From positions 264,501 through 328,500 of the forward strand of contig JAPWDM010000048.1 of the NCBI GenBank assembly GCA_035578155.1: a stretch of 64,000 bases of DNA, written 5' to 3'. Position numbers and translations under genes: made by a program. Of this stretch, positions 10,110-23,521 are shown in pieces (the first letter of the stretch is position 1; every line of letters begins with the position of its first letter). Source of the DNA: Brachynemurus nebulosus. Its lineage: Eukaryota > Arthropoda > Insecta > Neuroptera > Myrmeleontidae. The notes under the pieces were generated by a model, which worked only from the letters and a program-made list of their open reading frames with translations, ran no database searches and was not told the DNA's origin.

Positions 10110-10165
10110 AAAAATTCACGAACGAACTAACGAACGAATGAATGAACGAACTGACCAACACACAC
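10110..10165. repeat. Degenerate (GAAC/GAAT)n short tandem repeat
   Basis: Successive four-base units of the type CGAA, CTAA, CGAA, TGAA run from about 10116 to 10155 and lead into (AC)n. It resembles the variable junction of a dispersed repeat whose body continues to about 10370. Confidence 0.7.
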
Positions 10166-10369
10166 ACAGACATCAAGCTAAAAACGACGAAATCGGATTC
10201 CAGTGATCTTGAAACGTGGGATATGTCAAAATTAGCAATTCGTAAAATTGGACGCATTACAATAACTTCCAGTGAGAAGTTAATAAAAAAAAATGCTAAC
10301 ATTTTCCGAGAAAAAATTATTAAAAAAACACGCTGTTTTCGGCCCTCTAGACTAGAATAACTCCTTAAT

Positions 10370-12289
10370 TTTAAACCCTGAGTTGGTTGACCCGGTGACC
10401 TGAACTCAGTTTATTATATCTAACAAAGCTTACAATATTTAGGAACGTATTTAATAAATAATTGTATAACCAAACAATACCGAAATTTCCAAGTGATGAT
10501 TCTCGCAAAGTAGTTTAGAAACTTTTAAACTTTGTCATTATTATTATTATTAAATTTTGGTCAGTTAATACCTTAAGCTTTTGAAGGCTTAATTTAATTG
10601 TGATTTTATTCTGGTCAAAATGGTAGTTGTACCATGCGAAGGAATAAATTTTTAAAAAGCGTGCTTAAATGATAATAATATTATTCTGTATTTATGCTTA
10701 CTAATCATTTATATTTTGTCGTCTGACCATTATTCCTTACAGAAATAGCGCAAAGGTGTGCGAAATATGCTAGCCTTTACTTAGCTCCACACCATTCAGG
10801 ACCTCGCACTTACAAAACTTGATAAAAGTGGACAGCGGAGAGTTTTTTTTTCGTCTAAATTTTGGGAAGAAATTAGAAATTTTTGAAAAATGAAAGAAGG
10901 GGGCCTCGCAAACGTCATCTTGCGCACTTTTCACTGTATTTTTGCTCCGCGTTTGAGTCCTCACTACTTCTGATCCTGGAATTTACAAAGTTTTGACAAA
11001 TTTCATGCTTCACATTCTTAAACCATTGTCGTCTTTCGAAAACGGTAAAATAAATTTCAATTCGTTTCGAACTCAAGTCTCACCAAGACAGCAGCAGTAA
11101 CAACTCAATTTTTATATATTGTCTATATCTATAATGCAAATTGGCTAAAATAATTTTTTTTTTATTCTGCGTAGCAATTTCGTGTTGAATAAAATAAATT
11201 TTTTGTCTGACATAAAAAAGAAAAGAAATTAGAAAAATAATTATTTTACCCTTCAAAGACACAGTTTCATTAGAAAATTTTAAAAAATTTTAATTTTAAT
11301 ATTTACTTTTAATTAAAACTCGAGTGCAAAAAATCTCAATATAATTAACTTTCAAAACGGAAGCTATAGAGATTATATTGAAAATCTTATTATATTTTAT
11401 TTTGTATTTTACTGATATAATTGTTGAATTCAAAAGGGTTCTTTCTAGTCCTTTAAAATTTAATTACTTTGATATTTAATACCAAATACAAATAATTGTA
11501 AAGTAATTGAGACCGGTGATTGATTTAATTTTATTTAAATATTTCTTTAATAATGTAGTAGTAAGAAAATTAGTTTTTTTTTTTTTTTATTTTATACATT
11601 TATTTAGCTTAAGGGATCTTTAATTAAAATTACATTATAAAAGTTATTATTCAATATCTCAAGCTACAATTTTTATAATTTTTTCATTGAAATAAGAATA
11701 GTTAATTAAATTTACGAAAACATAATATTGCGCATAATATTATTATTCAAAACTTTTATATTTATCGCGACTGTCGCAGCCAAACAACCTTGTGTTATTT
11801 GCTTAATACTAACATTCCTTTAGAATAATTTTTATCTTTCTATTTTTTAAAAAGACCTTAGACCTAAACAAATTTTTTATATAAGTATTTGTATATTATA
11901 TTTGTATTTTAATTTTTACAAAATTTTTTATTGAGTTAAAAAAAATTAAAATATAATGATTATACAAACAAGTTTTCTGTTCTATCTAGGTCTATACTGT
12001 TTATTCAAATCATTTCTGAAAATGCCACTTGTAAAATAAGATATAGCCGCAAATCAAGGTTCGAAACTGCAAGTATAAGGACCATAAAATTATCATATTT
12101 AGAAAGAAAATTATTTTACCTATTAGCGAATTTCGAAAACTTGAAATTCAGCTATTTTTTATAATATATTGTTACTGTTTTTACTATAAAAATATTTCTA
12201 AATATTTTTACAATTGCATTTTATTTCTGTTAATTTAAGCTCTTATTCTTAACTAAAAACGAATTCGCAGATGTCAGTGTCTTATGTAA
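10370..12289. other. AT-rich spacer
   Basis: Only simple A/T runs and short unpaired open frames. A small hairpin (TGAGTT...AACTCA, 10380-10409) is present. Nothing here supports a gene. Confidence 0.5.
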
Positions 12290-12297
12290 GTATAGAC

Positions 12298-12684
12298 TAG
12301 GGATATTATGGACATCCGTAACCGTAACTGAAATCCGGATATCCGAAATAATTACATATCCGAAACCGAAACCGTATCCGAAAATAAAAGTTTCGGATAA
12401 TAACATACAACTGCCATTTGAAAACTGACATTAAATCGAAGCAAATTTTTGCTGCATATATTTCTTTTAATAGATTTCCGGTGATTTGTGTTTGGCGTTT
12501 ACTTTTTGGGATAAAATTTTTCCCTTTTCTCTAAAAAACAAATGTTCACTGAAGGCAATTATTTACAACCGTAACCTTATCCGATATTTTTACATATCCG
12601 TAACCGAATTCGAAACCGAAAAAAATATTTACAAATATCGGTATCCGTATCTGTATCCGAAATTTCATATCCATAACATCCCTA
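12298..12684. mobile_element. hAT-type MITE with CCGTAT-rich subterminal repeats
   Basis: The ends TAGGGATATTATGGACAT (from 12298) and ATATCCATAACATCCCTA (to 12684) are inverted copies of each other. They are flanked by GTATAGAC (12290-12297) and GTACAGAC (12685-12692), an 8-bp duplication with one mismatch, as made by hAT transposases. Both subterminal regions are filled with ATCCGTA / AACCGTA / TATCCGAA hexamer-like repeats. At 387 bp and without coding capacity it is a non-autonomous element. Confidence 0.85.
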
Positions 12685-12947
12685 GTACAGACCAGTTCTT
12701 TTAAGGAAGTTTTAACAAAACCGCCGATGATTGAATTTGAGAACCACAAAGATAGTCCAATTCCTAAAGCGGCCAAGTTTTTGTAATTTGTTTCCAAAAA
12801 AATACAGTTTACGAGCAAAATTGCTAGCCTAGTTAAAGGTAAATAATATTCCAATCTGGCAACCTTAGCATAGAACACTCTACCAACGTAAGCTACGTAT
12901 TACGGCGACCAGTTCGTCCGAAATATTTGGATTGTTTGATTATAAAA

Positions 12948-12968
12948 AATAATAATAATAATAATAAT
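12948..12968. repeat. (AAT)n microsatellite
   Basis: Seven consecutive AAT-type triplets, just upstream of the MITE at 13003. Confidence 0.85.
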
Positions 12969-13002
12969 TGCCTTCTTAAGTGAATTTTAATTCCTATAGA
13001 TA

Positions 13003-13755
13003 CACGGAGAGAAAATTCCTATAAAAATTACTGTGCTCAGCACTACAATCGACGTGTAAAAGGCGAACATATTAAATTCTGTAAGGTAAAAATATAAAGA
13101 TTATAATTAATCATAAAAAATTTAAAGGATGGAATGTTCTTTTCGTAATATTATCTCCGTAAAATTTGTAAAACAGCACAGTAAAAAGTTCCATTACCGA
13201 CATAAAAATAATTTTTAATTGTGTTTATTAAAAAAATTACCATGCTAACATGCTAATAATAGAAAGAAAAAAACAGAAAGAAGGTTGGTTGTGTTGGGAA
13301 CGCTATAATGAAATGTACCTCAATCAGCAAGTTACATGGGTTACATGCGACCCATAGGTGTGGACTGTGGAAGAAACTTTGTCAGACAGCTCGCATCAAG
13401 CACCTTGATGCAGCTAATAGTCAGTTGCTTTTACACTCTCTTAGGATGATGTCATCGTTTAATTCATCTTTTTGTTATTTACCTATCTTTAGTACAGTTT
13501 ATTTACCTATTCAGGTACAGTGCAACCAATATAAGGTCGCGAGTCAGATGCGCAAATGAAAGGGTACGACAACAAGAATTAAACTATAATATACATGCAT
13601 AAGAGTGTGATAAAAGTTGTGTTAGCACCACATTAAATTTTACCATGCTAGCACATATTTTTTATTTTGGTCGTCGATCGCGCACGGATTATAGGGGAGC
13701 ATGGTAATTTTTCTGAAATTTTCTCTACAAAAATTATAGGATTTTTCTCTCCGTG
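13003..13755. mobile_element. MITE with CACGGAGAG termini, copy 1
   Basis: It starts CACGGAGAGAAAATTCCTAT and ends with the complement ATAGGATTTTTCTCTCCGTG, flanked by TA on both sides (13001-13002, 13756-13757). The 753-bp body has no transposase. A second copy at 49430-50242 matches along its length (for example CTGTGCTCAGCACTACAATC near the left end and GGTCGTCGATCG near the right), which confirms the boundaries. TA flanks suggest Tc1/mariner-type mobilisation, by inference. The short open frame inside it is not conserved as protein. Confidence 0.88.
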
Positions 13756-13759
13756 TATA

Positions 13760-14820
13760 ATAACAATAATTGAACAATACCTTACTTCTTACTATTTTTT
13801 TATACACTATAAACTTTACGATTATAATAAGCTTATTTTGGCAGTAGTTTTGAAGAGTACTAAATTGTTAGGATTGTGCGCTGACTGATATTGTGGTATA
13901 TATGTTTTAATAATTACTAAAATTGCTCCGTACACAATCCTAATAGATTACTGTTTAATCTAAAACTGATTCTTTAACAAACCCAATAGATATGCTGTTG
14001 AGACCAATTAATTTTTTTGAGACGTCACTGGTTGAAACATTTTTTGTGCAAACACAATTCCTTTTTATTTTTTTGGTCTACTGCTAAAAATTTCTGTTAG
14101 TAATTTGCAGTTTTGGTGAATTATACTGTAATTTTTGGAAGAAACAGCACTGCTTTCAGTTTTGCTTACGATAGTTAATATGAAGATCGATTTTCATTTA
14201 AATCAGTCAGAGACATTCAGAGAAAGATATAATTAAAGTTTTATTTTTAATGTTATTTTTATTTTCTTTCTATGTTAAAGTTTATGTGAACCTGTGTTAT
14301 TTTTTTTTTTAGTTACTACCTATTTACAAGTTTATACAGCTTTATGTAGATATAAACATTTAAATATATTATATTAAATTCATGTTTAGTTAGTTAATAC
14401 TATGTATACTTTTTGTTTTTAATTAAACATTGTTAATTACGAGGCATGTAATAGAAAACAAATTATAGGTATGTATGTATGTACGTTTTAGCCTATAAGT
14501 AAATTTCTATTCATTAAAAATTTATAAAAAAATTAAGTACCATGTAATTGCTTATTATTCATTTATTTGATATGATATTATTACATTTGATTTGAAAATG
14601 TTGAAGGTTAATAAATACTTAACGCTATTTCAGTTTACTAAAAAATCGAAAAAAGTTGGTTTCTAGAAGTTTTAAATTAATTTTGCCTAAACAACTTTTA
14701 ATTACAACCATTAAGTTCGTTGGCTTATATGAGTCTGTTTCTTTTTATTAGGGACGAGGTTGAGATGAAAGTCCATAAGGGGATTTTGCACCCCAAAAAT
14801 GAGTAAATTAATGTATGATG
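13760..14820. other. AT-rich spacer
   Basis: No recognised element. A short (TATG)n run lies near 14470-14486. Confidence 0.5.
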
Positions 14821-14844
14821 TAATCCTTGCATTTTTCTTATATT

Positions 14845-14990
14845 TTAAACAGTACAATAGCCGCCTAAGATGGTCGCATGCAAAATAATCACATTTGGAG
14901 TAAAATAGACATATTATTATGTATATGTATGATTGTACGGCATCCACAAACGATATGTTCTTGTCTACTGGCACATATACGTCACATATA
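14845..14990. repeat. Dispersed repeat with ATAGCCGCCTAAGATGGTC motif, copy 1
   Basis: The phrase order (ACAATAGCCGCCTAAGATGG, then ATAATCACATTTGGAGT, then CATCCACAAAC, then TTCTTGTCTACTGGCACATA) recurs with changes at 19550-19680. A related foldback fragment lies at 27285-27350. Function unknown. Confidence 0.6.
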
Positions 14991-15787
14991 TCGACACAGA
15001 AGGTAGGTAATCATATTATATTACAGATCTGCCGTGACTAAAAGAACCCGAAACCTTATCTCTATACTTTGATCTATCCTTTTTTTGAAATTTGTCTTTT
15101 TTATGTTTATATAGTTGCCACAATTAGATTCCAGAGACCACCAAACAATTCTGGTGAAAGTTTGGAAAAAACGAAAAGAAAATAGATTATTTATTTGTTC
15201 CTTATTTTTTTACTTTAATAAAATACCGTAAAGCAAAATATTATGTTTTATTTTATAAACTAAATTTCATATCTCTAATATAAAATATAATATATCACAC
15301 TTTTATAACTGTGTTGTTAAAAACTAAACGCTGTACGAATGCATTAAATACTGCACGTAGTAACTAAATTGTAATTTTTAGCAGAAAAATTTCTAATGGT
15401 AGTTTTTGAAATTCAAATTATTTTAAGATAATTCTATAAATTGATGTAAAGGCACCGACACCGTAGGGGAGAAATATTTTAATTATTTCATATCTAAGAA
15501 CTTTAGGTAAATAAACTTATGTAATAAAATTTTTCAAAAAGTCTAGAAATAAATTGTAGAAAGTGGTTGGGTAATAAAACAATTTGTTATCCTATTTTTG
15601 AAAAAATTTAACAAAAGTTGAAAAAACTTGTGGTAAACATGATTATTTTTATAATATTTGTTCAAATATTCTAAAAACGAAAATGAGAAAGACGAGAACA
15701 TTTCATAAAAATAATACTTATTGTTTTATAAAAAAATTAATAAATAAGAATTTGATTTAACTTCAAAATCAATATTCCAGCTTATTA
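14991..15787. other. AT-rich spacer
   Basis: No gene or repeat recognised. Confidence 0.5.
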
Positions 15788-15795
15788 TTGATATG

Positions 15796-16521
15796 TAGTG
15801 ATGGGCTTTATAGTTACTTTTAGGTACCAGTAACGATTAGTTGCTTTCAGTATAAATACTAGTTATTTTATGTAGTTAGTTAGTTAGTTACTTTTGCATT
15901 GTACCTATACGTATCTCAAATAGTACCTAAATACAAACATCCTGATACTATGTAACTATCTTATGTATGGTGAAGATCGTTTACCAGTTACAAGGATTAT
16001 CGGTCACAATGAAATAAATACTCAATATGTAACCGTAGTATATATAATAAGTAGTGTAATGAGTAGGCAGGACAACATAAAATAATAAAAAATCCACAAC
16101 TCAGGGACAAAAATATAATTTATTTGCCATGCTTTTGTTAAGTATTTTTTTTTCTTAAAATTGTAAACTCTTTTACCTCAGATGTGAAACATCTGGACTC
16201 ATCATAAACTGATAAATCGTTCAAGTCAGTCTTGTCCAGAATCCTTATGAAAATGAACAAACATGCCATACATACATATTGGAAATACGTACACAGGCTA
16301 GAAGGTGCTATAAGTAACTTATACATACTGTGCTATAAGGACTATAAGTAACTAACTATTGTGCAGGTATGTCAGATATGTATATACATAATTTATTGTA
16401 TAATACATCCATGGTAACTACCTAAGTAACTAAGGGTATTCAAATGGCATCGCTAGTTAGTTAGTTACTTTACAAGTAACTGGTATTTTTTAACAGTTAG
16501 TTAGTTACTAGCCCATCACTA
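15796..16521. mobile_element. hAT-type MITE with TAGT-rich subterminal repeats
   Basis: The ends TAGTGATGGGCT (15796) and AGCCCATCACTA (16521) are perfect inverted copies over 12 bp. The flanks are TTGATATG on both sides (15788-15795 and 16522-16529), an exact 8-bp target duplication that marks a hAT-class insertion. Subterminal regions carry repeated TTAGTTAC and GTTAGTTAGTTA motifs on both sides, in inverted orientation. No transposase is present in 726 bp. Confidence 0.92.
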
Positions 16522-16529
16522 TTGATATG

Positions 16530-18900
16530 TCATTGATAATATGTACAGTTGGCCCACCGATTGGTAACCACAGATACAATGTTTAGTGTAATATGTTGTT
16601 GGGTGGTTATTCATACCAAACTATTCATAATTTTATAACTATAGTAACAACCATACACGCTCTGTAGAGTAGTATAAGATTGCAAAAAAAAAAAAAATTA
16701 ATTAAAAAAGCTTAATTTCGGTTAAAAAGATACTTTTCGCAAGAAATAATAAAACCATTAGTTAAATAAAATTGATTTCTAGCCTTTTCCTTTTGTAATT
16801 AAAGTTATATTTATAAATGTAATTGGAAAATACATTAACTTTATGTGCAAGTGTACAAGCAATTCTGTAAAACATTATTTTCTATGTTATGTATGGTTGC
16901 TTTACCTCCTCTTTTTCGTCACTCACCCGACGAAATCGGGTCCAAATAGTCACGGCACTAGTATTCCTGAGTGTGTATTATACAAATGTTTACCTAAGTC
17001 CAAATTAAAACTGATTTAAACTTAGTTGTTAAGAATACTGTAGAATATAAAAGAAATTCTACGTTATATGAAGAAAAATCTAGAATGTATTATAGGACAA
17101 TAAAAATATTAATAAAAATAAAATTTATGAAAACAGTGTACAGTACAAGGTAATATACTGAGTCTTGTAAACACAGTATAGGACTGTAGGTACACATTAT
17201 GTAGATAATATTATCTTTACGTTCAAAATTTCAAATTTTCCTTCTGTTGTTAAAGTGGTAAATATAGAGCTTTGCTAAAACTTCGTAAGTATAATATAGC
17301 AAATCTGAGTTGACAATAAGGGCGATAAAATTTTACAAGTCAGTTTTACACTGGAACAAAATATTTAGTGAATATAGTTAAACATCGTTTTTAAAGTTCC
17401 TACGTGAATACATGTAAGTAAGATAAAAAAGTATGTACAAAATCATAATTTTGTACTTTCCCATATTTTTTTCATAAAACTGAATGCGTAAACTCGAACA
17501 CGAAACTTATATCAAATTTCAGTATAGGTGAAATAATAAATTGTAATATGCAGAAATAAAAGAAAATTTATATAAGAAATAAACCTAATAATAAAATTGA
17601 GTTGTTGGTATGAATGGATGTTGGATGTTTTTTTTTCCTTATATTGTGGTTTTCGATATGATAATGTGATCGATTAGCAAAAATAAAATGGGGTATGTGT
17701 TGTCAGTCATTACATTGTTCTTAACTGCTCTAAAATTACAGTCACTACGGTAGCTGTTTGCTACGATTTTGTATTTTGATTTTTCAGTTTATATTAAAAT
17801 ATATTTCGATTTAAATGTGCTATTTATTCTGTTCTAATTTACTTACCTTTAAGCTACATTTTATAATTCAAATGTAAATATTTAACCAAATATAGAAAAA
17901 AAAATGTATATTTAATTCCAATAAATCAATTTTTGTTCCTGTTTTGTGTTTATTTTCAAATTTATGGTTAAATTTTAATTCAAAAATTTTAATTTATGCC
18001 ACATAAGTGTCAAATGTATTGTACAAATTGTATGTATATCTACAAATTTAATTTATTAATTATTTTTTATTATTCTCCAAAAATTTGTTTTAAAAACTTG
18101 AAACATCAGTTTTTGAATGTATTTCATTTCTGCACGATTTTTTTTTTTTTTTTTTGTATGTAAATCCTACTTTGGAAATTAGATCAGCTAGACAAAGATG
18201 AATTTATCTGATTTGCCATATTCGTTGTCCTTTATTAATAGCAGTCAATCATAATTTTTAAAATTTTACGGCCAGTCAACTTTCTTCTCGAAGTTGGTGG
18301 ATAATAAATAATATTCCTATTAACAGGATCATTTCAAATAAACATATAAAATCAGCATACTTGTACCGTGGTATAGAATATATTAAACGACGATAGAACT
18401 GTTTAGAATATTCTAAAATATTTGAAATATAAATACTAAAAGAGGCTAAATCTTATATAATATATCGAATTCATATAAAATGCCCTTATTATCACACACA
18501 TCACTTTGAATCTCGACCCAAAGACAGTTGGCTATTGAAAAGTCGCTAGATCCTAGTCGGTAGAGACCTTTGCAAAAATTTCCTGTTAGTCTGCCATTCG
18601 CACCTATTGACCCCAAGAGAAAAGTATGTAGAGATTGAACATATTTTAGGATTTCCGACTAAATGGAAAAATTGAAATAGATTTCCTAAAACGCAAAATT
18701 TAAGAACTAGTTACCGGAACCAAAACTGAGAGATTGTAGAGATTATTATACAGCGGGTTTTAAAATACTATAGTTTTATTAGCATGGACAAAAAAGGACC
18801 TAAAAATCCCCGCCAATGTTATATACATATTCAGAATTTGTGTTTGTGTGTGTGTATAGTGAGTATTAGTATGTGTCTATGCTGCTATATACCTGCTGCT
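16530..18900. other. AT-rich spacer
   Basis: Only homopolymer runs and chance open frames. No inverted repeats or conserved motifs were recognised. Confidence 0.5.
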
Positions 18901-18926
18901 GGCACATATATATCGAGCCATTACCG

Positions 18927-19069
18927 CCATTTTAGCGTAACCGACAAATATCTAATTTTACAGGAGAAGGATTTTTTAAATATCTTAATTTTATTACGCC
19001 TGAGCGTATTATTCCTATTATTTTATTAACCTTACGATAAAGATGGTTATTGTCGGTTATGCTAAAATG
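18927..19069. repeat. Short inverted repeat
   Basis: CCATTTTAGCGTAACCGACA (18927-18946) is the reverse complement, with one mismatch, of sequence at 19050-19069. They are separated by about 100 bp. Probably a small foldback remnant. Confidence 0.7.
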
Positions 19070-19549
19070 TGAAAATGTGTTGTATTAACGATAAACTAAG
19101 CAGTTGCTATAACTCGTTAACTGACGAATTTTGGAGAAAAACGTTAACACTGCTTGGTCCGTTACAGTTTAAAATGTTGCTTGCTATAAAAATCACAATT
19201 TCGATAAAAGTGTTGCTTACGATAAATCGGCGATAATAGCTCGATATGTTCTGTAGATCTACTGTATGTATATATCTGGTAACAATGAAATAACCACAAC
19301 CTAACAATCAGTAATAATGCGTGTTTACTTTTGCAGAGCTGATGCATGACTAATCACCTTAAGCTGTGATAAACCAACAAATGACTCCAAACGAGCTACA
19401 CAATTTTGATTTTATTTTCCTTTTAGTGTTTTATGATTGATATCATCTAATGTATAAGAAATTGTAGGAAAATTGAATGCAAAATTTAATTACTTAATTC
19501 AACTGTTTAAATGTTTTCTTTACACCCCTGCATTTTGACTCAATAAGAG

Positions 19550-19680
19550 GTACAGTAGCCGTCCAAGTTAGTAACTTCCGAGATAGTCACACTTCGAGTG
19601 AAATAAATACACATATGTCATCCACATACTATGTTTGCTCTTGTCTATACGCACATATGCGTCACATCACGTCACATGTA
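19550..19680. repeat. Dispersed repeat with CAGTAGCCGTCC motif, copy 2
   Basis: It shares ordered blocks with 14845-14990: TACAGTAGCCGTCCAAG, GATAGTCACACTTCGAGTG, CATCCACATAC and CTTGTCTATACGCACATA. The copies are clearly diverged. Confidence 0.6.
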
Positions 19681-19784
19681 ATACTTGCATACTCACTACA
19701 TACATACCCCGTGTACCTGCCGTGTGGTACTTTGTGAGATAGCTACCGTGTAATGTGTGTCGTGTGTGATACGTATATACGTAT

Positions 19785-20070
19785 ATTAGTGTAGAGTGAA
19801 GACACTGGTCCGCACAAACGAGATCAAACATTTTTTATAGTGGGCCCTAGTACACACTACGTCGTCAAAAGTATGGTGACACCTTGACCCAGGGGGTGCC
19901 CACACTTTTGACGCGGTACTATACTTAATGTTGTGGTACACTGCCATGTCAAAAGTTTGTCGCCCCTCCCCGGTCAAGGTGTCGCCATACTTTTGATGAC
20001 GTAGTGTGAGCTAGAACCCACTATAAAAAATTGGGAACGAGTTTGTGTGGACCAATGTCCTCACTATTTA
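19785..20070. mobile_element. Foldback MITE with ~90-bp arms
   Basis: The left arm (about 19785-19885) carries ACACTGGTCCGCACAAACGA, TTTTTTATAGTGGG and ACGTCGTCAAAAGTATGGTG. The right arm (about 19970-20070) contains their complements in reverse order. A second internal pair (CACACTTTTGACGCG with ATGTCAAAAGTTTG) extends the fold. The whole stretch can form one long hairpin. It is non-coding. Confidence 0.8.
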
Positions 20071-21305
20071 TACTAATTTAAGTAATAATAAATAAAGTTG
20101 TCTTTTTCTAAACATTCAAATATGTGACGTAATTATGACGTAGATGGCGAATTGCGCAAAAAAAGCTTATTTTGGTCTACTTTGACTTGAACATAATTTT
20201 TAGGGCTACTCAGAGGTCATAACCTCTGAGTAACCCTTATCGTTTCACAAAAATACTATTCTAATGTGTGGCCAACTTGCATTTCTGTTTGCTGAACTCA
20301 GCTCCCCAACTTTTTGGAGTAAAGGGGATATTTTTCTTAATTACAAAAATAAAAAATTTAAGACATTAATTTTGGACCTAACTGCTAATTGTTTAATAAT
20401 CGAACGTATAGAATCAGAAATTAATTAGATTTTTTTCTTAATTGCTAAATTTTTTTTTATCTTTCTTGTTAGCAGTAAGGTATAAATAATAAAAAAAATA
20501 TAATTGACGCCTATTTTATTAGGTACATGATTATTATTACTGTGTCGTTTATGGAAGTTTTAAATGATTTTAACTAAAAATTTTTGTAAAAAAAATGTAT
20601 ATTACCTACATATTAACAGTAAATATTATCAAAAAAATGCAAGCTTTAACAATATTTTTCAAATTCATACAAATTCAATTTAATTTCAATTAATTTTGTT
20701 ATTTAAATATATTAGTTTCCGACATTTGACATTTTGAAATTTTACTGCAAATATTCATACATAATATACACATGGTACCTATATATAAGAAAAGTGTCAC
20801 AGAATATATGCATCGATTGTATTCCATTAGGAAAACACAAATGTGTATCTCTATGCACAAATATAAGAAAAAGTAATGCTCGATCCACACTAACGCTCCG
20901 CTCTCAGTACATTCTTACACAAGAAACAATGAGTATATTCACGTCACCGCTCCGATATCATTCGCGGTACGCTCTCGCTCCAATACCAATACCACTCAGG
21001 TAATATTTTATCGGAGCAACATCAGACTTGTTGTGACTTGTACCTATAGTGTAAACACTTTTATGATTCTACTAGAAATAGAACGTAACGCTCGGGATTT
21101 ATGAGATAGTGTTAGATTCGTAACACTCAAGCAGTAAGACTACCCGCGAGTAGTGTCGATTCTTAGTTTGTATTTTTTTTTAAGATGGCATCATTTTTAT
21201 AGTAAAGAGACAGGGTTTTCAAATTACCTGTATAGCCAGGTCTAGACTATTTTTGTTTTTATTATGTCTTATTAATGTTAAAGTGAACAATAATATATTG
21301 TGCAA
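20071..21305. other. AT-rich spacer
   Basis: No confident features. Around 20880-21000 the sequence is less AT-rich (CGCTCCGCTCTC, CGCTCCGATATC), but I recognise no element. Confidence 0.4.
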
Positions 21306-21306
21306 T

Positions 21307-21371
21307 AAGTGCGGGAAATAGCTATTTTGCGTACAGAAATGTGTGCACCAAGTTAGTACTTCTCCCGCATG
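21307..21371. repeat. Short foldback repeat, copy 1
   Basis: GTGCGGGAAATAGC through ACTTCTCCCGCATG forms an imperfect hairpin. A second copy with the same right half (GTGTGCGCCAAGTTAGGACT) is at 46655-46732. Confidence 0.6.
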
Positions 21372-21389
21372 AAAAATAAAAAAATATAT

Positions 21390-22218
21390 AAGGTGAATCG
21401 ATCACTACTGACAAATGAATTACAATATCTATTTTTTTCTCTATAAATAAATATAATTTACGTGTAGAAAAATAAGTTAAATTTCATAATACAGTTGCCA
21501 CTATGAAATTGTGCACTACCAAAGTGTTACAACCAATATTACTTTCACCACTCTGTTGTGGCAAACACCATCAAACGCTGCATGCAAGTACACGCAGAAT
21601 GTTTATTTTGTTATTGTCGTAGTACAGGTACATAGCAGTAAACTAATTACTGGCGTCTACATATTTTTTTTATCTCACCGTGAAACTGTGATTTTAGTCC
21701 CGTGTTGTAACACTTTCATAGTGTCTACTGTACATGTAACAGTATTAATATCTGATTATAATTCAATCTTCTAATTTTAATAATTTTAAAAGTAATGAAT
21801 TTGATTCTGGTAGTTGACGTGTACGCCTACATAATAACTAATATATACACGAATATATTATGGATGTATTAGTATAAAATGACATTTTTATAGTTTTTTT
21901 TTTTATTTATTACAATAAATAAACGTCCAATATTAAAAAAAAAATAGTTTTTTAATGATTCGAAAATAATTTTCAGTTTTTTATTGTTTAGATCTTAAAG
22001 TTGGTTTTTAATGACACAACTTACTAAAATATATACCTCTGATCCACCTTTTTGCATTTACTCGTACGTTAAAAATTCTAAATTTGAAAATTTATTTCCT
22101 CTAAACTGGACGTCAGAAATTATTCAGATGGTGTTAGTGAATGCATCATACGTTTCTCTATAATATACTAAAATTTCAAACTCTAAACTTGGAAAATTTC
22201 TTGTGATCGATTCACCTT
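21390..22218. mobile_element. Putative MITE with 16-bp perfect terminal inverted repeats
   Basis: AAGGTGAATCGATCAC (21390-21405) is the exact reverse complement of GTGATCGATTCACCTT (22203-22218). The 829 bp between have no coding signal. No target duplication is clear, so boundaries and class are uncertain. Confidence 0.6.
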
Positions 22219-22700
22219 GAATTGCTTTAATGATAATATAAAATACCCGAGTCAAGTTTTCAGAAAAGAGAATAAAAAATGATTAATATGATTTTTTAAA
22301 TTAAATATGAATAAAATAAGTGAAACATATTTATTACGGTTTGTCATAAAAATAGATAAATATATTCAATAATGTTACACGTTTCTGTATTCATTCTCGG
22401 TATTATGAAGCATTAATGAAATACTCTGCCTTATTTTGTTAATTACGGGATAATTTAGGTTTCTCTATGTTTTTAACTCAACTGATCAGGAATAATTTTA
22501 GTCGAAAATTCTTAGAAGTGCTATTATGTCCTTTTTTAACAATTTTTTTTTTAATTTTATTACAAAACTAACCTTTTATCTGCTTTTAATTAAATTATGC
22601 CAAGCAGACTGAATCTATTTTTTTTTTTTTTTTAAATCAAGTAACTTTGTTTATGCTACCCTCTGCAGAAACACAATAAGCAAAAATGTTTATAATTTAG

Positions 22701-22800
<100 letters not shown>

Positions 22801-23521
22801 TGTATAAAAATAATGTAGGTAAATAATCTTCACGAATTTGAGATTGCAGATGATAGGGCATCGCAAGCGGCCCTTGGGGAACTCGTACTCCTAAAGAGTA
22901 TATACATTTAAATCAGCATTGTCTTTAGCATATTAAATAAATGTTCCAGTTTCTCATACACAGTTAAAAATCTTGGGCTAATTTTTTAATCAAACCTTAG
23001 ATTACTGAAAAAATGAAATCTTAAGAGTCTAAAATTAAACCCTCCTCTTTCATTAGAATATTTATAATATTTTTTGGTATTAGAGGTTAACCTATTTTTC
23101 ATTGTTTCACATAATTTATACCAATTTTTATTAAAACATAATAAAAAAGTATTAAAATTAATAAAAAAATAAAACTAGAAAAGACTAGGGTGCAATACAA
23201 AGTATTATTAATTTCTTAATTTCAAATTGAAGAATTATTAAATATAATCCAGATAGGTTACAATACTACATAGGTATCATGTTTCTGCCACTCCATAAAT
23301 CGCTAACAAAAGTTAGATAACAATTATCGTTTCAGTGTGTAGCCGGCATTATATTTGTTATACATATGTATAACCTGTATGTATACATACATTTTTGAAG
23401 CAAAAAATAAGAAAATGTTTAATATAAGCTCATGATCTTCGTCATTTTCAAGTAGTTATTCCGAAAATGAATTTTTAATAATTAGAAAACCAAAAATATA
23501 CAAAAAAAAAAACGAGTTGTA
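22801..23521. other. AT-rich spacer
   Basis: No recognised features ahead of the transposase relic that begins near 23522. Confidence 0.45.

Noticed and set aside
12546..12878. 110-codon minus-strand open frame
   Set aside because: Half of it runs through the hexamer repeats of the hAT MITE and the rest shows no motif.
13308..13559. 83-codon open frame inside the CACGGAGAG MITE
   Set aside because: The second copy of the MITE does not preserve the frame.
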